Shown piece after piece: positions 1 through 36,129 of a DNA stretch of 64,000 bases. Within the stretch, counting starts at the first letter, position 1. Every line of letters begins with the position of its first letter. The stretch is from Brachyhypopomus gauderio. Lineage: Eukaryota > Chordata > Actinopteri > Gymnotiformes > Hypopomidae. Under the pieces are notes generated by a model that was not told the DNA's origin, ran no database searches, and saw only the letters and a program-made list of their open reading frames with translations. Both the position numbers and the translations under genes were made by a program. Location: assembly GCF_052324685.1 (NCBI RefSeq), contig NC_135222.1, forward strand, positions 496,001 through 560,000. The letters run 5' to 3'.

Positions 1-825
1 CGTTTTCGTGTTCTCGTGTTTTTGGACGGCAGCCAAATGAGTGAGGAGGGTCTGTGCGCAGATCTCATTGCTGAGACCTACCTCTCCTGTGGTACCTACA
101 TGAGGCACCAGAGAGGAGGTGGTACTGTTTCCATTATCGCCATCTAGTGGTGTGGGGAGGTATTGAGATTGAAAGTCAGTGTTATTTATGCACGAGTATT
201 CCGGTGCTTGTGTTGTTGTTGTTTTAAACCAGCTATCAACATCTCATCGAACAGAGCTGCATTTTAATTGACGGTACGTTACAAACTGTACGAAATTTGT
301 AGACTTAAATTCGAATCGTTATCAGCTAACGTTATCTTGGTAAATTCAAATTTAGGTATAATCCAAAGCAACGACGCTAGACGCTGTTTAGCAAGTTTCA
401 GCTAGGGAGCTATTATATATTTTATAACATATTTATATTTGTACAGTAAACACTTTAGGATAGGTCTGGCGTAAGGTAAAGTATAAGGTAACCAGCTGGC
501 TGTCTTTGATATAGCTTGGGTAAGTAGTATATTTTTACTCCAGCAAATTATACTTTTGCCAGTTTAGCATTAAAGTTAGCTGTTTTAAGACATAGCTATC
601 CAGCGTACTGTACAAACATAAGTTCTCTCTCTCTCTCTCTCTTTCTCTCTCTCCCTGTGTATATATATATAAATTTACCTGTTCACATTTTCAGAAAACA
701 TTCAGAAGCAAAACCTTGGAACTGTGCATTTTTCTAAGGCAGAACCTACAAGTAAAATAAGTTATTGCATGATATACTTCACATGTTGTTAAATATTAAA
801 TGCTGTCATAATTTTGTCAACAAAA

Positions 826-1048
826 ATGCCATGTCACCTACAGAACCATACTGCAGTGTCCAGAACTATAAATTCACTGGAGGGACTTCGGGGTGTTACA
901 TTTCAATCCACAGATGTCATTCTTCATGCATATTGCCATTTTGAAGCTCTCACAAGTCATGATTACTCATATTCATGTGTTAATTGTGGCTACTACCCAG
1001 CAGTTGTGATCATGGATCTACACAAAAAGGGAGTCTTCAGCATGGCGG
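826..1048 (+). pseudogene. Putative 5' exon of an HMGXB3/KDZ-transposon-like gene fragment
   Basis: An open frame runs from an ATG at 826 to a good donor (gtaag) at 1049. It contains the segment HAYCHFEALTSHDYSYSC, then a CVNCGYYP knuckle and VVIMDLHKKGVFSM. This resembles the cysteine-rich region of fish HMG-domain-containing-protein-3-like and KDZ-type transposon-derived proteins. That assignment comes from remembered family resemblance and was not searched. The exon ends in phase 1 and joins in frame to the exon at 1983. The upstream 800 bases show no convincing preceding exon, so the true 5' end may be outside the window. Only about 110 residues are recoverable before a stop, so a broken or domesticated fragment is more likely than an intact gene. 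Confidence 0.45.
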
Positions 1049-1124
1049 GTAAGCTCTTCCTTTCTTAACATCTCAGGCCATATCTCATCCATTTGTAATG
1101 CTAAACCATATATGTACCTCATCC

Positions 1125-1915
1125 CTGAGTCCTACTGTTAACTCACCTCCTCCCTGAGTCCTACTGTTAACTCACCTCCTCCCTGAGTCCTACTGTTAAC
1201 TCACCTCCTCCCTGAGTCCTACTGTTAACTCACCTCCTCCCTGAGTCCTACTGTTAACTCACCTCCTCCCTGAGTCCTACTGTTAACTCACCTCCTCCCT
1301 GAGTCCTACTGTTAACTCACCTCCTCCCTGAGTCCTACTGTTAACTCACCTCATCCCTGAGTCCTACTGTTAACTCACCTCCTCCCTGAGTCCTACTGTT
1401 AACTCACCTCATCCCTGAGTCCTACTGTTAACTCACCTCATCCCTGAGTCCTACTGTTAACTCACCTCATCCCTGAGTCCTACTGTTAACTCGCCTCCTC
1501 CCTGAGTCCTACTGTTAACTCGCCTCCTCCCTGAGTCCTACTGTTAACTCGCCTCCTCCCTGAGTCCTACTGTTAACTCGCCTCATCCCTGAGTCCTACT
1601 GTTAACTCGCCTCATCCCTGAGTCCTACTGTTAACTCGCCTCATCCCTGAGTCCTACTGTTAACTCACCTCCTCCCTGAGTCCTACTGTTAACTCACCTC
1701 ATCCCTGAGTCCTACTGTTAACTCACCTCATCCCTGAGTCCTACTGTTAACTCACCTTCTCCCTGAGTCCTACTGTTAACTCACCTCATCCCTGAGTCCT
1801 ACTGTTAACTCACCTCATCCCTGAGTCCTACTGTTAACTCACCTCATCCCTGAGTCCTACTGTTAACTCACCTCATCCCTGAGTCCTACTGTTAACTCAC
1901 CTCATCCCTGAGTGA
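1125..1915. repeat. 30-bp minisatellite, about 26 copies
   Basis: A head-to-tail 30-bp unit (core ccctgagtcctactgttaac) fills most of the intron between the exons at 826-1048 and 1983-2087. Units differ mainly at two sites: tcctcc versus tcatcc, and ctcacc versus ctcgcc. The ctcgcc form occurs as one contiguous block around 1490-1650, as expected from local block duplication. Confidence 0.95.
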
Positions 1916-1982
1916 GTATGATTTGGCTTTGCTTAATCTCTGTACCAGGAAACCAAGCCTAAATGTGTCTTTTGTCTGATAG

Positions 1983-2087
1983 TGAGTGACCTAAAGGAAC
2001 CTCCCAAAAACTTCAATGGAGACGTAAACATTGAAGAGTTTTGGAATTCTGTCAGTGTTGAAATGATTGCTCGCGGCTTTGTGCCTA
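1983..2087 (+). pseudogene. Second exon of the HMGXB3/KDZ-like fragment
   Basis: The acceptor AG is at 1981-1982 and the donor gtaagt at 2088. Joined in phase to the previous exon, the reading is SMAVSDLKEPPKNFNGDVN, then IEEFWNSVSVEMIARGFVP, continuous with the same family segment. The next plausible acceptor (AG at 2196-2197) leads to a TGA at about 2206 after three codons. The frame is therefore lost here unless an unrecognised exon is used. The exon reads as protein coding, but the gene model is incomplete. Confidence 0.45.
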
Positions 2088-2483
2088 GTAAGTTTATTAT
2101 TTTTTATTTTGACATTTGGTTAAAAAACCTATTCAGAGTGCTTTTGGTAGTCAGTATTAATTTTGTTTATTTTTTTTCTTTTTCTTTTTTTCTTCAGGTC
2201 GTGAATGAAGGGCTGGACTTTTTTTTTTTTTTCCTGCTCTAAAGCACCTGGCAGTTAACAGCTGAGTTGAGTCAGGTATGCTGGAGTAGGACAAGCATAA
2301 AACAACCCAAGCACTCCAGGACTGGAATTCCCCACCCTCGCTTTAAAACATTAGTTGAATTAAATTATGCTCAGGTGACAAGTCATGATTGTACGTCAAA
2401 CACAGTCATCACTTCACAAGCTTAATCTGTTTAATCAAACACATAATAATGTATAATTAACACTAGCTTTTTATTTCTCATAG

Positions 2484-2754
2484 ACTGAGGCCATCATAGA
2501 GAGGACATTTGCTGTCCTAAAAATCGACAGAGCAAGTTTGAGGAATACATCCTTTGTTTTGGAAGTAATGACTCCTGAGGTAAGATCAATTGTAATTTGA
2601 AATTTATTTTTGATTTGCTCTTAACATTGCATTGTCCAATCTGATCTGTGATTCATCTCATTTTAAGACCACCATCCTTCTGCTGAGGAAGCTGGAGGGG
2701 TTCAACAGATATGAAGCTGAAAGTGTTTTTTCCCAACATGTAACATTTGAATAA
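2484..2754 (+). other. Possible two-exon 3' end of a plus-strand gene
   Basis: Two short exons look real. The first, 2484-2579, lies between an acceptor and a gtaaga donor and reads TEAIIERTFAVLKID followed by RASLRNTSFVLEVMTPE. The second, 2668-2754, reads TTILLLRKLEGFNRYEAESV and ends in TAA at 2752. An AATAAA polyadenylation signal follows at 3091. The 88-bp intron is in phase. I do not recognise the protein. It may be the 3' end of the gene that starts at 826, or an unrelated fragment, because phase 1 at 2087 does not join in frame to 2484. Confidence 0.35.
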
Positions 2755-3282
2755 TTCCAAGAACTGATTAAAACAGTTAAAACTGAATGCTTGCTTGTAT
2801 TGCCTATTTTGTTTACATTATTTTCATTGTTTTGAGTATTTTTTTGAATTGTGTAGGTTTTTATGAATATTTAAATTTCATACTTGCTTTTATTACATTG
2901 TTTTCCCTCTGTTTAGATTTTTTTTACATAATTTATTATTTTATTAATTTTTATTTCTCGGTATTTTGTTTTATTACATTGTTTTCAATTTTTGATTTGG
3001 TGTTCCTTCTAGATTTTATAACCAACTACACAAGAATGCTTGCTTTTATTATTTGTAATTGTCCTCTGTTCCGATTATTCATTGTTTTTAAATAAAATTA
3101 AATTCTTGCTTGAATTATTTTTCCCTTTGTTTATTGTGCATACTTTATTGTGTTGTTATTACAGCATATAGCCTAGCATGTTATGAGAAAATATAAACCC
3201 ACGTTGCTAGCAGTAAAACAACTAAGTTAGCCGGTTTTCATCGTGAATTAATGTTTTATATTACCCTAACCATATATATTCA

Positions 3283-3284
3283 AA

Positions 3285-3333
<49 letters not shown>
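3283..3333. repeat. (AT)n microsatellite
   Basis: About 50 bases of uninterrupted alternating TA, followed by a short GT stretch. Confidence 0.95.
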
Positions 3334-3336
<3 letters not shown>

Positions 3337-3589
3337 GTATGTGTGTGTGACTTGCGTTTGGGATATGCCATAACATACTACAGAATCGTAACTATCAGAA
3401 AACACAAAAAAAATACACAAAGAGTTTAATTAATGTACTGTATTTAATGTAATGAACTATTCTTGCTTGTTATAGCCGTGGTTTGGTACACTGAGCGGTC
3501 GGCCATGTTGACTTTTATTTTGAAGCATGTGACAAAGGTGACGTCATTTCCCGGACTCGGGGATGAGATAGGTGTCGGAGGAGAGGTGG

Positions 3590-3798
3590 ACTGACAAATG
3601 AGATCTGCAGCCTGACGCTATTGAAATGAGTCGGCGATTCCCCAGTCGTGTAATTCGTGAGCCCGCGTCGCCGATCAGTCATGTAGTGTGAAAGCCACAA
3701 CAACTGAAAGACTCGCGATTACAGCACGACCAGTCGTGTAGTGCGAACGGCACAAAAACCTGACGACTGAAAAGTCGTGTAGTGTGAACCAGGCTTTA
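3590..3798. repeat. Possible end of a non-autonomous DNA transposon
   Basis: The motif agtcgtgtagtgtgaa and close variants recur four times between about 3640 and 3790, ending in gtgaaccaggctttaga. Similar strings occur at the ends of short fish DNA transposons. No opposite terminus or target-site duplication was found, so the identity and limits are guesses. Confidence 0.25.
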
Positions 3799-6700
3799 GA
3801 GGATAGGACGGACCCAGGGAAGCTGTTCTAGGATTGAAAAATCTCTGGCCACCCAGACATTCCTGTTGTGTAAACATGTTTCCAAGCTCGTCTCAGCCAT
3901 GGAGTTCCTATACAGTACCTCTACCATCCGTGGGCCTGGTATAACTTGAAGGGATGGTGCATCCAGATTGATTAAGTCTGCTAATAATGAGCTAGCTGGC
4001 TCCCGCTAGCTAATTGTAATTGTAGCCATGTTAGTATTTATAAAGTTTTCCTTTTCAAAGTATTACTTTTAAAACAAAGTAAAAGAAACCTGTATGTTTC
4101 CTACATAAATTCAAGTACTTCCTTTGATAAGAACCTAATATGTGCTTAAAATGTACTCTGGTCATTGATTGCTAGCTGATTACAGGACACCTGACCAATG
4201 TCCCTGAATCCGTGTTGATTACATGTGGCAAAAAATTTAATCAGAACTGCCTAGAAAGCAGGCTAGGCAGACAATAACTGACGTTATGTCATCTGGTGAA
4301 GGGGGGGGGGGGGGTGGGGGGAGACGCAATACTTTTATGAAAAATACATACTGTTCAAATTTAATGTCTCCGTATTTAGACTCACACACTTGCTCAGACA
4401 CCGCTGTTAGCCATTTGATATACTGTTTGCAGGACTGCAACTTCACACGATACAGACATATTTCATCTAAGCAGCTTCATTTGTAGTACTAAAATATTAA
4501 TAGGAGTAAAATGCATGCTGAACTATGAATGCATGTTAGTTCTTAATCAGCCCTCCCTTATCTGTGGCATGACACTGTGGCACCACAGTTTGAATTTTCT
4601 GCTTCATCAAATTAGATATCACAACCTTAAATGAAACATTCTGACAGTGGAAGGTGTCTGAATATAATATTTAGCTTGATTGAGTTTGAATTATGAATCA
4701 AACATAGATTTACAAAATTCAAATTCACACCACGCCAAGGCATTTCTGTGTGTGGAACAAGTCGATCAGTGGAAGGTTCGGTAGCATGAAGCTAATCCTT
4801 CATACAGCACTGTGGAGCTGCTGCTTTGGTCCTGCAGCTGAGTTCCTGTTACTGAGGATACTGATTTGCAACCTACTGATAACCGCTGTGCTTCAGCGGT
4901 AGTCTGCAAGGTTTCGTGGAGCCGCCGGTTCTGCACCGTAGCAAAACCCACATCAGATCCCACCAAATGAAGCATACCGCTTCCACCGAGCCACTCTGAC
5001 TCGCCAGTCTGCCACAAGCGATATATGACAGAACCATCTTTGGAGACAAAGAGGAACCTCTCCAAGAACCTCTTCCTCAGTTACAAGATGGAGAGCCTAA
5101 CAGTGTGATTCTGCTGTCGGATGATTCATGGGGCAGGTTGGCTTTGTGGTAAAAAGGCAGGCCACATTAGAATATAAAGTCCAACTGTACTTCATGAAGG
5201 TCATTTAAATTACTTTATTCTTATCTGCAAGTTGCAATTAAATCACTTTTTTAAAAATCTGCTACTTCCAACTACAACTGCTAAAACAAAAATAATAATA
5301 ATACGTTCAGATCCATGATCGTCCATCAGCCTTTAAAGCTGTGTGTGGGCTGAATGTCCCTGTACTGGTCTGCCATGGTTGAAAACCTGAACAAGTGTTA
5401 GAGGTGTGTTCATTAATCAAACATCTGGCATGGCATAATTTAATAGACAGTCAACACAAATACGAATATGAAGGATCTTCTCTTTTCATCACTCAAATTC
5501 CATGCAAGCATGACGCTATATTAAGGGTGTTCCCCATCTCATTATGTACTCTCTCACCGTCTCTATGAATCGAATTTACTATTAATGAGAACACAGATTT
5601 GAAGGCTAATGATCGCTGCTGTTCATCAAAACCTGTTTCAGGTGATCCTGCATTATGTTGAATCAAAACAGTACGTGCAAACACATATTTCAACAAGCCT
5701 GTTCTTTCTTTATTCAAAGATGAAATCAAAGTACAGAACAGAAGATATCCCCAGTCTGAATGCATAGCAAAACTTCTGGCACACATTCTTTACAATAATT
5801 AACAACAATTCAGTCAACCTTCTTCGCCTGCCTTGGGCAAAATGCTAAAAGATTCGTTTTTTATTGCTTTATATATTACTTTGAATTTGGCAAAGTGTAA
5901 CACTAGACAAGAGTTGAGGACATTGTCTCCTAAAACAGATGTCCTACCTCTCCTGCAGATTAAGAACATCCAGCCTGTGAGATTTTTGTTGCCTGTCACC
6001 ACAGAAAGTAGAAGTTACAAGCAGAACAATCTGAGTCTTAACCTTTAACCTTTGCACACAGGGGGCACATTGGATTTATTTTTAAAAGGTTTGAGTTATA
6101 GGACTAACTCTTAGTCTAAGTAAAATCCACCTGTAAATAACCAAAAACTGCATCTCAGATATTAGCTGCTCACAAGCAAGAAAATGCTGTCTTATGTAGT
6201 CCTCAGTCAGGAGGGCCCCATGCAATGCTTTGATAGTTTTACATGTCAGAGGCCTTCACCAGCAGTATAATTACAGATGGTGTCTTGGTGAACAACACAT
6301 TGCGAAAGCAGTGGGGGAGGGGCCACAACAAAGATTACAGTCGGCCATCTTAAAACAGGGCAGTGATTGAAAAGAGCAAGAGGGATCAATAAGGGCTTTC
6401 GTGGGATAAGCGACCGAGTGGAAGTCTCCTCAATACGTAGCCTACGGTGAGCCGGTCATTCGGTGAACCCGCCTGATGGACAGCAGATGACCACGTCTTG
6501 CGTCCTGGCGTGTTTCGTAATCTCTAGGGGTTTTTCTTTCATACTGGGTTCACGCGCATATCCCCCACGTGCCCTGTCGTGATACAGCGCCCTTGCTGTG
6601 TGCGGAGCTGGGTCGGAACATTTTCGAGTGCAGAAGCCCACATGAACTGGGTTAATGCAGGGAGACATCACACACCGGATGCTGCTACGTTCTGTTCACA

Positions 6701-7731
6701 TTAGTATGGAAAATATATGACTGAATACGAGTTCGCCAGTGTGAATCTGCATTAATTCACACTGAATGTCCACTAGTGGAATCAGAAGCACTTGGAATCA
6801 GCAGACACCACTGAAGTGTTGACTAAGTGTTACACCCACTAATATGAATAAATAAAAATGTATTTACAGTATTCTTCATTTTCACAAACCATATAGTCTT
6901 CACTTACATAACTCGTTTCCACTGTAGCTAAACCCATTTTTTCAGTTTTTTCATAGATAATAACTTAGAATAACTTAGGGTATAAATCCATCATTAAGGG
7001 TTGTAAATATGGGTGAATAATTATTTGAATATTTAAAACACACAGACACACACGCACACACACAGGCCTGGAAAAAGAATATGGTTTCTAAGGGGAAATC
7101 AAGGCAATAAAATTATATTTTCATTTCATTTGTTTAGACCCACAACCGCATTATTTCTGGCCCAACTTTGGTAAGGAGGGGTTAAAAACAAAGCCTTTAG
7201 TGAAAATGTGCATCAATTATACTACCATCTTTCCACTCATTTTCTGTAGCAGTTTTAAATATTGCTAAATTGTAGGTCAAAGGATCTTCTTGATAGACAT
7301 GTTATAAAGAATAATGATTTTCTTTTTTGTAAAAGCTCACCACCCACCCCCATTGCATTGTTCAGACTACAGTATATGATGATGGGGATATTTTCTCCCC
7401 CAGTGTTTGTGAATACAACCACAATAAAGAAAGCAATTATAAAGAGGATAAACTATGAAAAGAAGCTACATTGATGTTTATGGTTGTGGGTACAACAGAA
7501 ACATCTCAGTGATATTTAAATCTTCAATTTTACATACTTTGTATGATTATTAGGATGCTGTCTGTTGGTGCTAGTCACTCCCTCTTGGCAGCATTAGCAT
7601 TACATACATTCTCATAGTGAGAGCCACGTTATGACTAAAACAGGTCAAATCCTGCTGAACACAGGATCCATCAGCATCCCCCCAAACCCATCCCCCTAGA
7701 TCCACCCCCCCCCTCCCCAGATCCATCAAGA

Positions 7732-32340
<24,609 letters not shown>

Positions 32341-32520
32341 GACGGTAACTGCGTTCCGCTCGCGGAGATGAACGCTGTGGCGGCCAGACTGCGAAGGCGG
32401 AGACGTGGGTTGTAGCTCACAGTCCTTGCTGTTCCACCCAGTGTCACCAGCACCACCAGACACCACACCAGTCGCGTTGCTATGGATGCAGGCGCAGCCG
32501 TACACACCCGCGTCCTGTAA

Positions 32521-32581
32521 CAGTCCCCGTGTAACCCAGCTCCGTGTAACAGTCCCCGTGTAACCCAGCTCCGTGTAACAC
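32521..32581. repeat. Short tandem duplication upstream of the hcn2 start
   Basis: Two copies of a unit containing ccgtgtaacccagctccgtg lie in the likely 5'UTR. This argues against using the upstream in-frame ATG at 32595. Confidence 0.7.
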
Positions 32582-32693
32582 TGGTCTCCTTTCATTTGAA
32601 GTTATTTTGTAGCAAATAAATAAATAAACAAAAATAAGTGAAATAGAGTGAGCAGGTGGAATAAATAGGTCATTATGTCACTGTATTAGTATT

Positions 32694-32953
32694 AGTGATA
32701 GTAGTAGAGTAGTAGTAGTAGTAGTATTGATAGCAGTAGTAGTAGTAGTAGTAGTAGTATTGATAGCAGCAGTAGTAGTAGTAGTAGTATGAGTAGTAGT
32801 AGTAGTATTGATAGCAGTAGTAGTAGTAGTAGTAGTAGTAGTATTGATAGCAGCAGTAGTAGTAGTAGTAGTAGTATTGATAGCAGCAGTAGTAGTAGTA
32901 GTAGTAGTAGTAGCAGTAGTAGTATTGATAGCAGTAGTAGTAGTATTGATAGC

Positions 32954-32987
<34 letters not shown>

Positions 32988-33256
32988 TTGATAGCAGTAG
33001 TAGTAGTGGTAGCAGTAGTAGTAGTATTGATAGCAGTAGTAGTAGTAGTATTGATAGCAGTAGTAGTAGTAGTAGTAGTAGTAGTATTGATAGCAGTAGT
33101 AGTAGTAGTAGTAGTATTGATAGCAGTAATAGTAGTAGTAGTAGTAGTATTGATAGCAGTAGTAGTAGTAGTAGTAGTAGTATTGATAGCAGTAGCAGTA
33201 GTAGTAGTAGTAGTTGTAGTATTGATAGCAGTAGTAGTAGTAGTAGTATTGATAGC

Positions 33257-33293
<37 letters not shown>

Positions 33294-33427
33294 TTGATAG
33301 CAGTAGTAGTAGTAGTAGTAGCAGTAGTAGTATTGATAGCAGTAGTAGTAGTAGTATTGATAGCAGTAGTAGTAGTAGTAGTAGTAGTAGTATTGATAGC
33401 AGTAGTAGTAGTAGTAGTATTGATAGC

Positions 33428-33461
<34 letters not shown>

Positions 33462-33505
33462 TTGATAGCAGTAGTAGTAGTAGTAGTAGTAGTAGTATTG
33501 ATAGC

Positions 33506-33542
<37 letters not shown>
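32694..33542. repeat. Complex (AGT)n VNTR with attgatagc punctuation
   Basis: About 850 bases of AGT triplets interrupted more than 20 times by the 9-mer attgatagc, giving variable-length blocks. Long poly-Ser and poly-Val frames here are artefacts of the triplet repeat. The array lies about 350 bp upstream of the chosen hcn2 start codon. Confidence 0.97.
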
Positions 33543-33590
33543 ATGGGTTACATTTTGGTGAGGCTAAGATTGACCTTTGTGTGTGTATAT

Positions 33591-33658
<68 letters not shown>
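33591..33658. repeat. (GATA)n microsatellite
   Basis: About 17 uninterrupted tetranucleotide units directly downstream of the AGT VNTR. Confidence 0.95.
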
Positions 33659-33659
<1 letters not shown>

Positions 33660-33759
33660 GGCTCTACATCTGAACATCTACATCTCTTACTACTCAGTCA
33701 ACTGCAGCACACCTGGAATTTTATACATACGTACCTTTAAACATAATTCGCTTGCTTTG

Positions 33760-33985
33760 TACAGTGCCGTGACCCTAGTAAGTTCTGGATGCCCGTATCT
33801 GACATTGGCCAGCAGGCCAGCAGTACATAAACGACGAAGAACGGTTGTCCCTCGGAGAGGCGCCGCCGCGCCGCCCATTAGACACGCGTGGTGTAAGAGC
33901 GCCATCTCGTGCAGGATGGTCGCGCGCAGCCGAACGCTCTTTTTGACGACACGTAGAACACGTTTGATTTCGTCAGAGCGTTTAG
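33760..33985. promoter_or_regulatory. CpG-dense patch upstream of hcn2 (possible promoter)
   Basis: Dense CpG around 33840-33960 (gaggcgccgccgcgccgcc, then gtcgcgcgcagccgaacg) stands out from an AT-rich surrounding. It lies 1.5 kb upstream of the hcn2 start codon, on the far side of the AGT VNTR. A promoter role is inferred from composition only. Confidence 0.3.
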
Positions 33986-34060
33986 AAATATTTCGCGTCT
34001 TGTTACATTTATGTGACATAAAAAAACCCCTGTATAACCTCGATGTGATATGATCTTATT

Positions 34061-34412
34061 CATGGACGTAGTTTTGATTTCATAAGTGGGGGGGACACAA
34101 CCTGGGGTGGCGAACTGTTGAGCGGGGGGGGGGGGGGGGGGTTGAATGAAAATTGTTGAGCGCTGTGAACAAAAATTGTTGAGCGGGGGGGGGGGGGGGG
34201 GGGGGGGGGAGCTCGGAGCTGCATGATCCTAGTGCTAGATTTGTCGCTATTTGGATATTGTTTTTTTAACCGTTAAAAAGTGGGGGGGACATGACTTCGT
34301 CGCTACTTAAGTATTTGGTTTTAACTGTAAAAACTGGGGGGGACCAAAACCGGCTTTTGAAAAAGTGGGGGGGGACATGTCCCCCCCGTCCCCCCCCAAA
34401 ACTACGTCCGTG
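34061..34412. mobile_element. hAT-type MITE with G-run interior and 8-bp target duplication
   Basis: The inverted ends are catggacgtagtttt on the left and cacggacgtagtttt (reverse complement) on the right. The flanking direct repeats are atcttatt at 34053-34060 and 34413-34420. Internally it has G runs at 34123-34141 and 34186-34209 and gggggggac motifs near both ends. It is non-coding and about 352 bp long. Confidence 0.9.
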
Positions 34413-36129
34413 ATCTTATTTATAAATGGTCTGTTGTTTATACATCGGCTGTATACAATATTTCTAGGTACTTGAGATGGATTTGTCGTATACACACAGC
34501 TTTATGACAAATGTATTTCAAACATTTTTCAAACAACACGAACGTTTCTGGTTGAATATTTTAGCATGTGGACTGCTGCGTTGAGTAACTAGGACACCCT
34601 GTAATGCGTTGTCCTGTGTCCACCAGCATCAAATGGTGATGACGGCTGTGCAGGGCAACAGATTGGCTATAGTCTGAAAGTGTATACATAAACATATGCA
34701 TAACTGTAACACATGTAACGTAGGCATAATACGTGTCAGTGAACGTAGGTGAACTGCATACGATAAAAGATTCGCTTTGCGTTTAGGCATCGAAAGCACT
34801 AAACTCTCCATTCACATGTGACCTTATGAAATAGGCATTTATGTTGTCGTTACACATAATCCCACGTTTGTAAATACATTTAATCTGAAGACAACGGCGT
34901 CACAAATAAGAACAAAACAGTTTTAGCAAAGTAACTCGAAGGATGGCACACAAGCTACTGTAACGTGCCAGGGCTGAAACGACACTCATTACCTCAACAC
35001 TTGCAACCCCTAGAGGTCGCTGTTAATGTAAACAAGCATGTTGATGCTGAACTGAACCACCGTATTGTTTTTTCTCCTTCCAAGATCTTTTATTTTCACA
35101 TGCCAAGATTGATTGGGAAGGTCACATCCTGTCTGAAATATTCTTTTGTTTTTAGAACATTTTATTTTTGCATGTTTGGAGATACAGCACACACGTATGT
35201 TTGTATCATCATTGTTCCATAGCAGAAGCAAAAGGAAAATGAAGAAAATCAGGTGTCACTGAGATGTTTCCCCTCTCGTAACCCAAGGCTGGCCTACAAT
35301 CCACATTCTAACCCATTTCTAACGCCCTCCCTTATGCACACAGAAAACGACTGCACTTTTGTGCAGATGAACACAAGACCCATTTAACTCTTAGTGTAGG
35401 GGGTAAATGTTACCACCCCCACCCCTGGATTAGAGTGCAGCAGCTTAACCCAAATACAGGATCCCACTTCACCCTGGACAGTCCATCCCTACTGGAAACT
35501 AATCTACTCTATGAAGAACGTGGCAACAGAATCACACCAGCATGTTCTGTTTCAGCAGTTACAGGTACGTACCTGTACCACAGATCTACATCTATGAACT
35601 TAAATGGTGCCGCTGTATTCAGGATGAGGGCACCATCTCGCCAGATTTAGGACAGTTGTTCTGGCCATTTGGGTTCCTGCTGCTGGCTCTCTGCTTTCCT
35701 GTGGGTGTGGCAGAGTCTAACAAGTGGGCTAACATGTTAAATGTAGGTTGGAGAAAAACCTTTAAATAAACTGCACGAGGGCAACATGTTCTGGTATGTA
35801 AATGAGTGTTAAAGTAATTGCAAATGAACATAAGGGCGGGGGATTCTACCCAGGAGGGGAAAAAAAAAAAAAAGTCCATCATGGTTTGGAATTTACCCAC
35901 ACATTTCCCATCAACTTAATCAGTAAACGCTTCAACACCAAACTACACCATTTATTACTTTGTCCTTGTAGCAAGTTGTTAGAAATGAAGGCTGTCAGGG
36001 GTAACACCAGTATTACAGGCAGAACGTGATCAGTGTTACCCATCTGACCAGCACACCAACCCCATACATAGTCAACCCAGCTACAATGTCTTAAAAACCA
36101 AACAACTGACAGCAAGCCAACCTGATGTT

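Larger units (their letters stand above)
2755..7731. other. Intergenic region and hcn2 3' flank
   Basis: No recognisable gene lies between the plus-strand fragment and the hcn2 stop codon. It holds the AT repeat, the possible transposon end, a G tract near 4301-4321 and probable hcn2 3'UTR sequence just left of 7732. Candidate minus-strand AATAAA signals (TTTATT on plus) lie near 6074 and 5212. I could not decide which, if either, is used. Confidence 0.5.

Noticed and set aside
1125-1915. CRISPR-like direct repeats
   Set aside because: Units are contiguous with no unique spacers, and the context is eukaryotic. It is a minisatellite.
4766-5065. 99-codon minus-strand frame downstream of hcn2
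   Set aside because: It looks somewhat protein-like (FVSKDGSVIYRLWQTGESEW), but no family was recognised, there are no flanking splice partners, and the upstream frame is closed. Left uncalled.
32341-32595. Upstream in-frame hcn2 start giving about 1134 aa
   Set aside because: The extra 85 residues come from a short tandem repeat and do not resemble HCN N-termini. The ATG at 32340 has a better context.
32789-33602. Poly-Ser and poly-Val frames of about 265 codons
   Set aside because: Translation of the AGT-type triplet VNTR in different frames. No promoter, splice or domain evidence.
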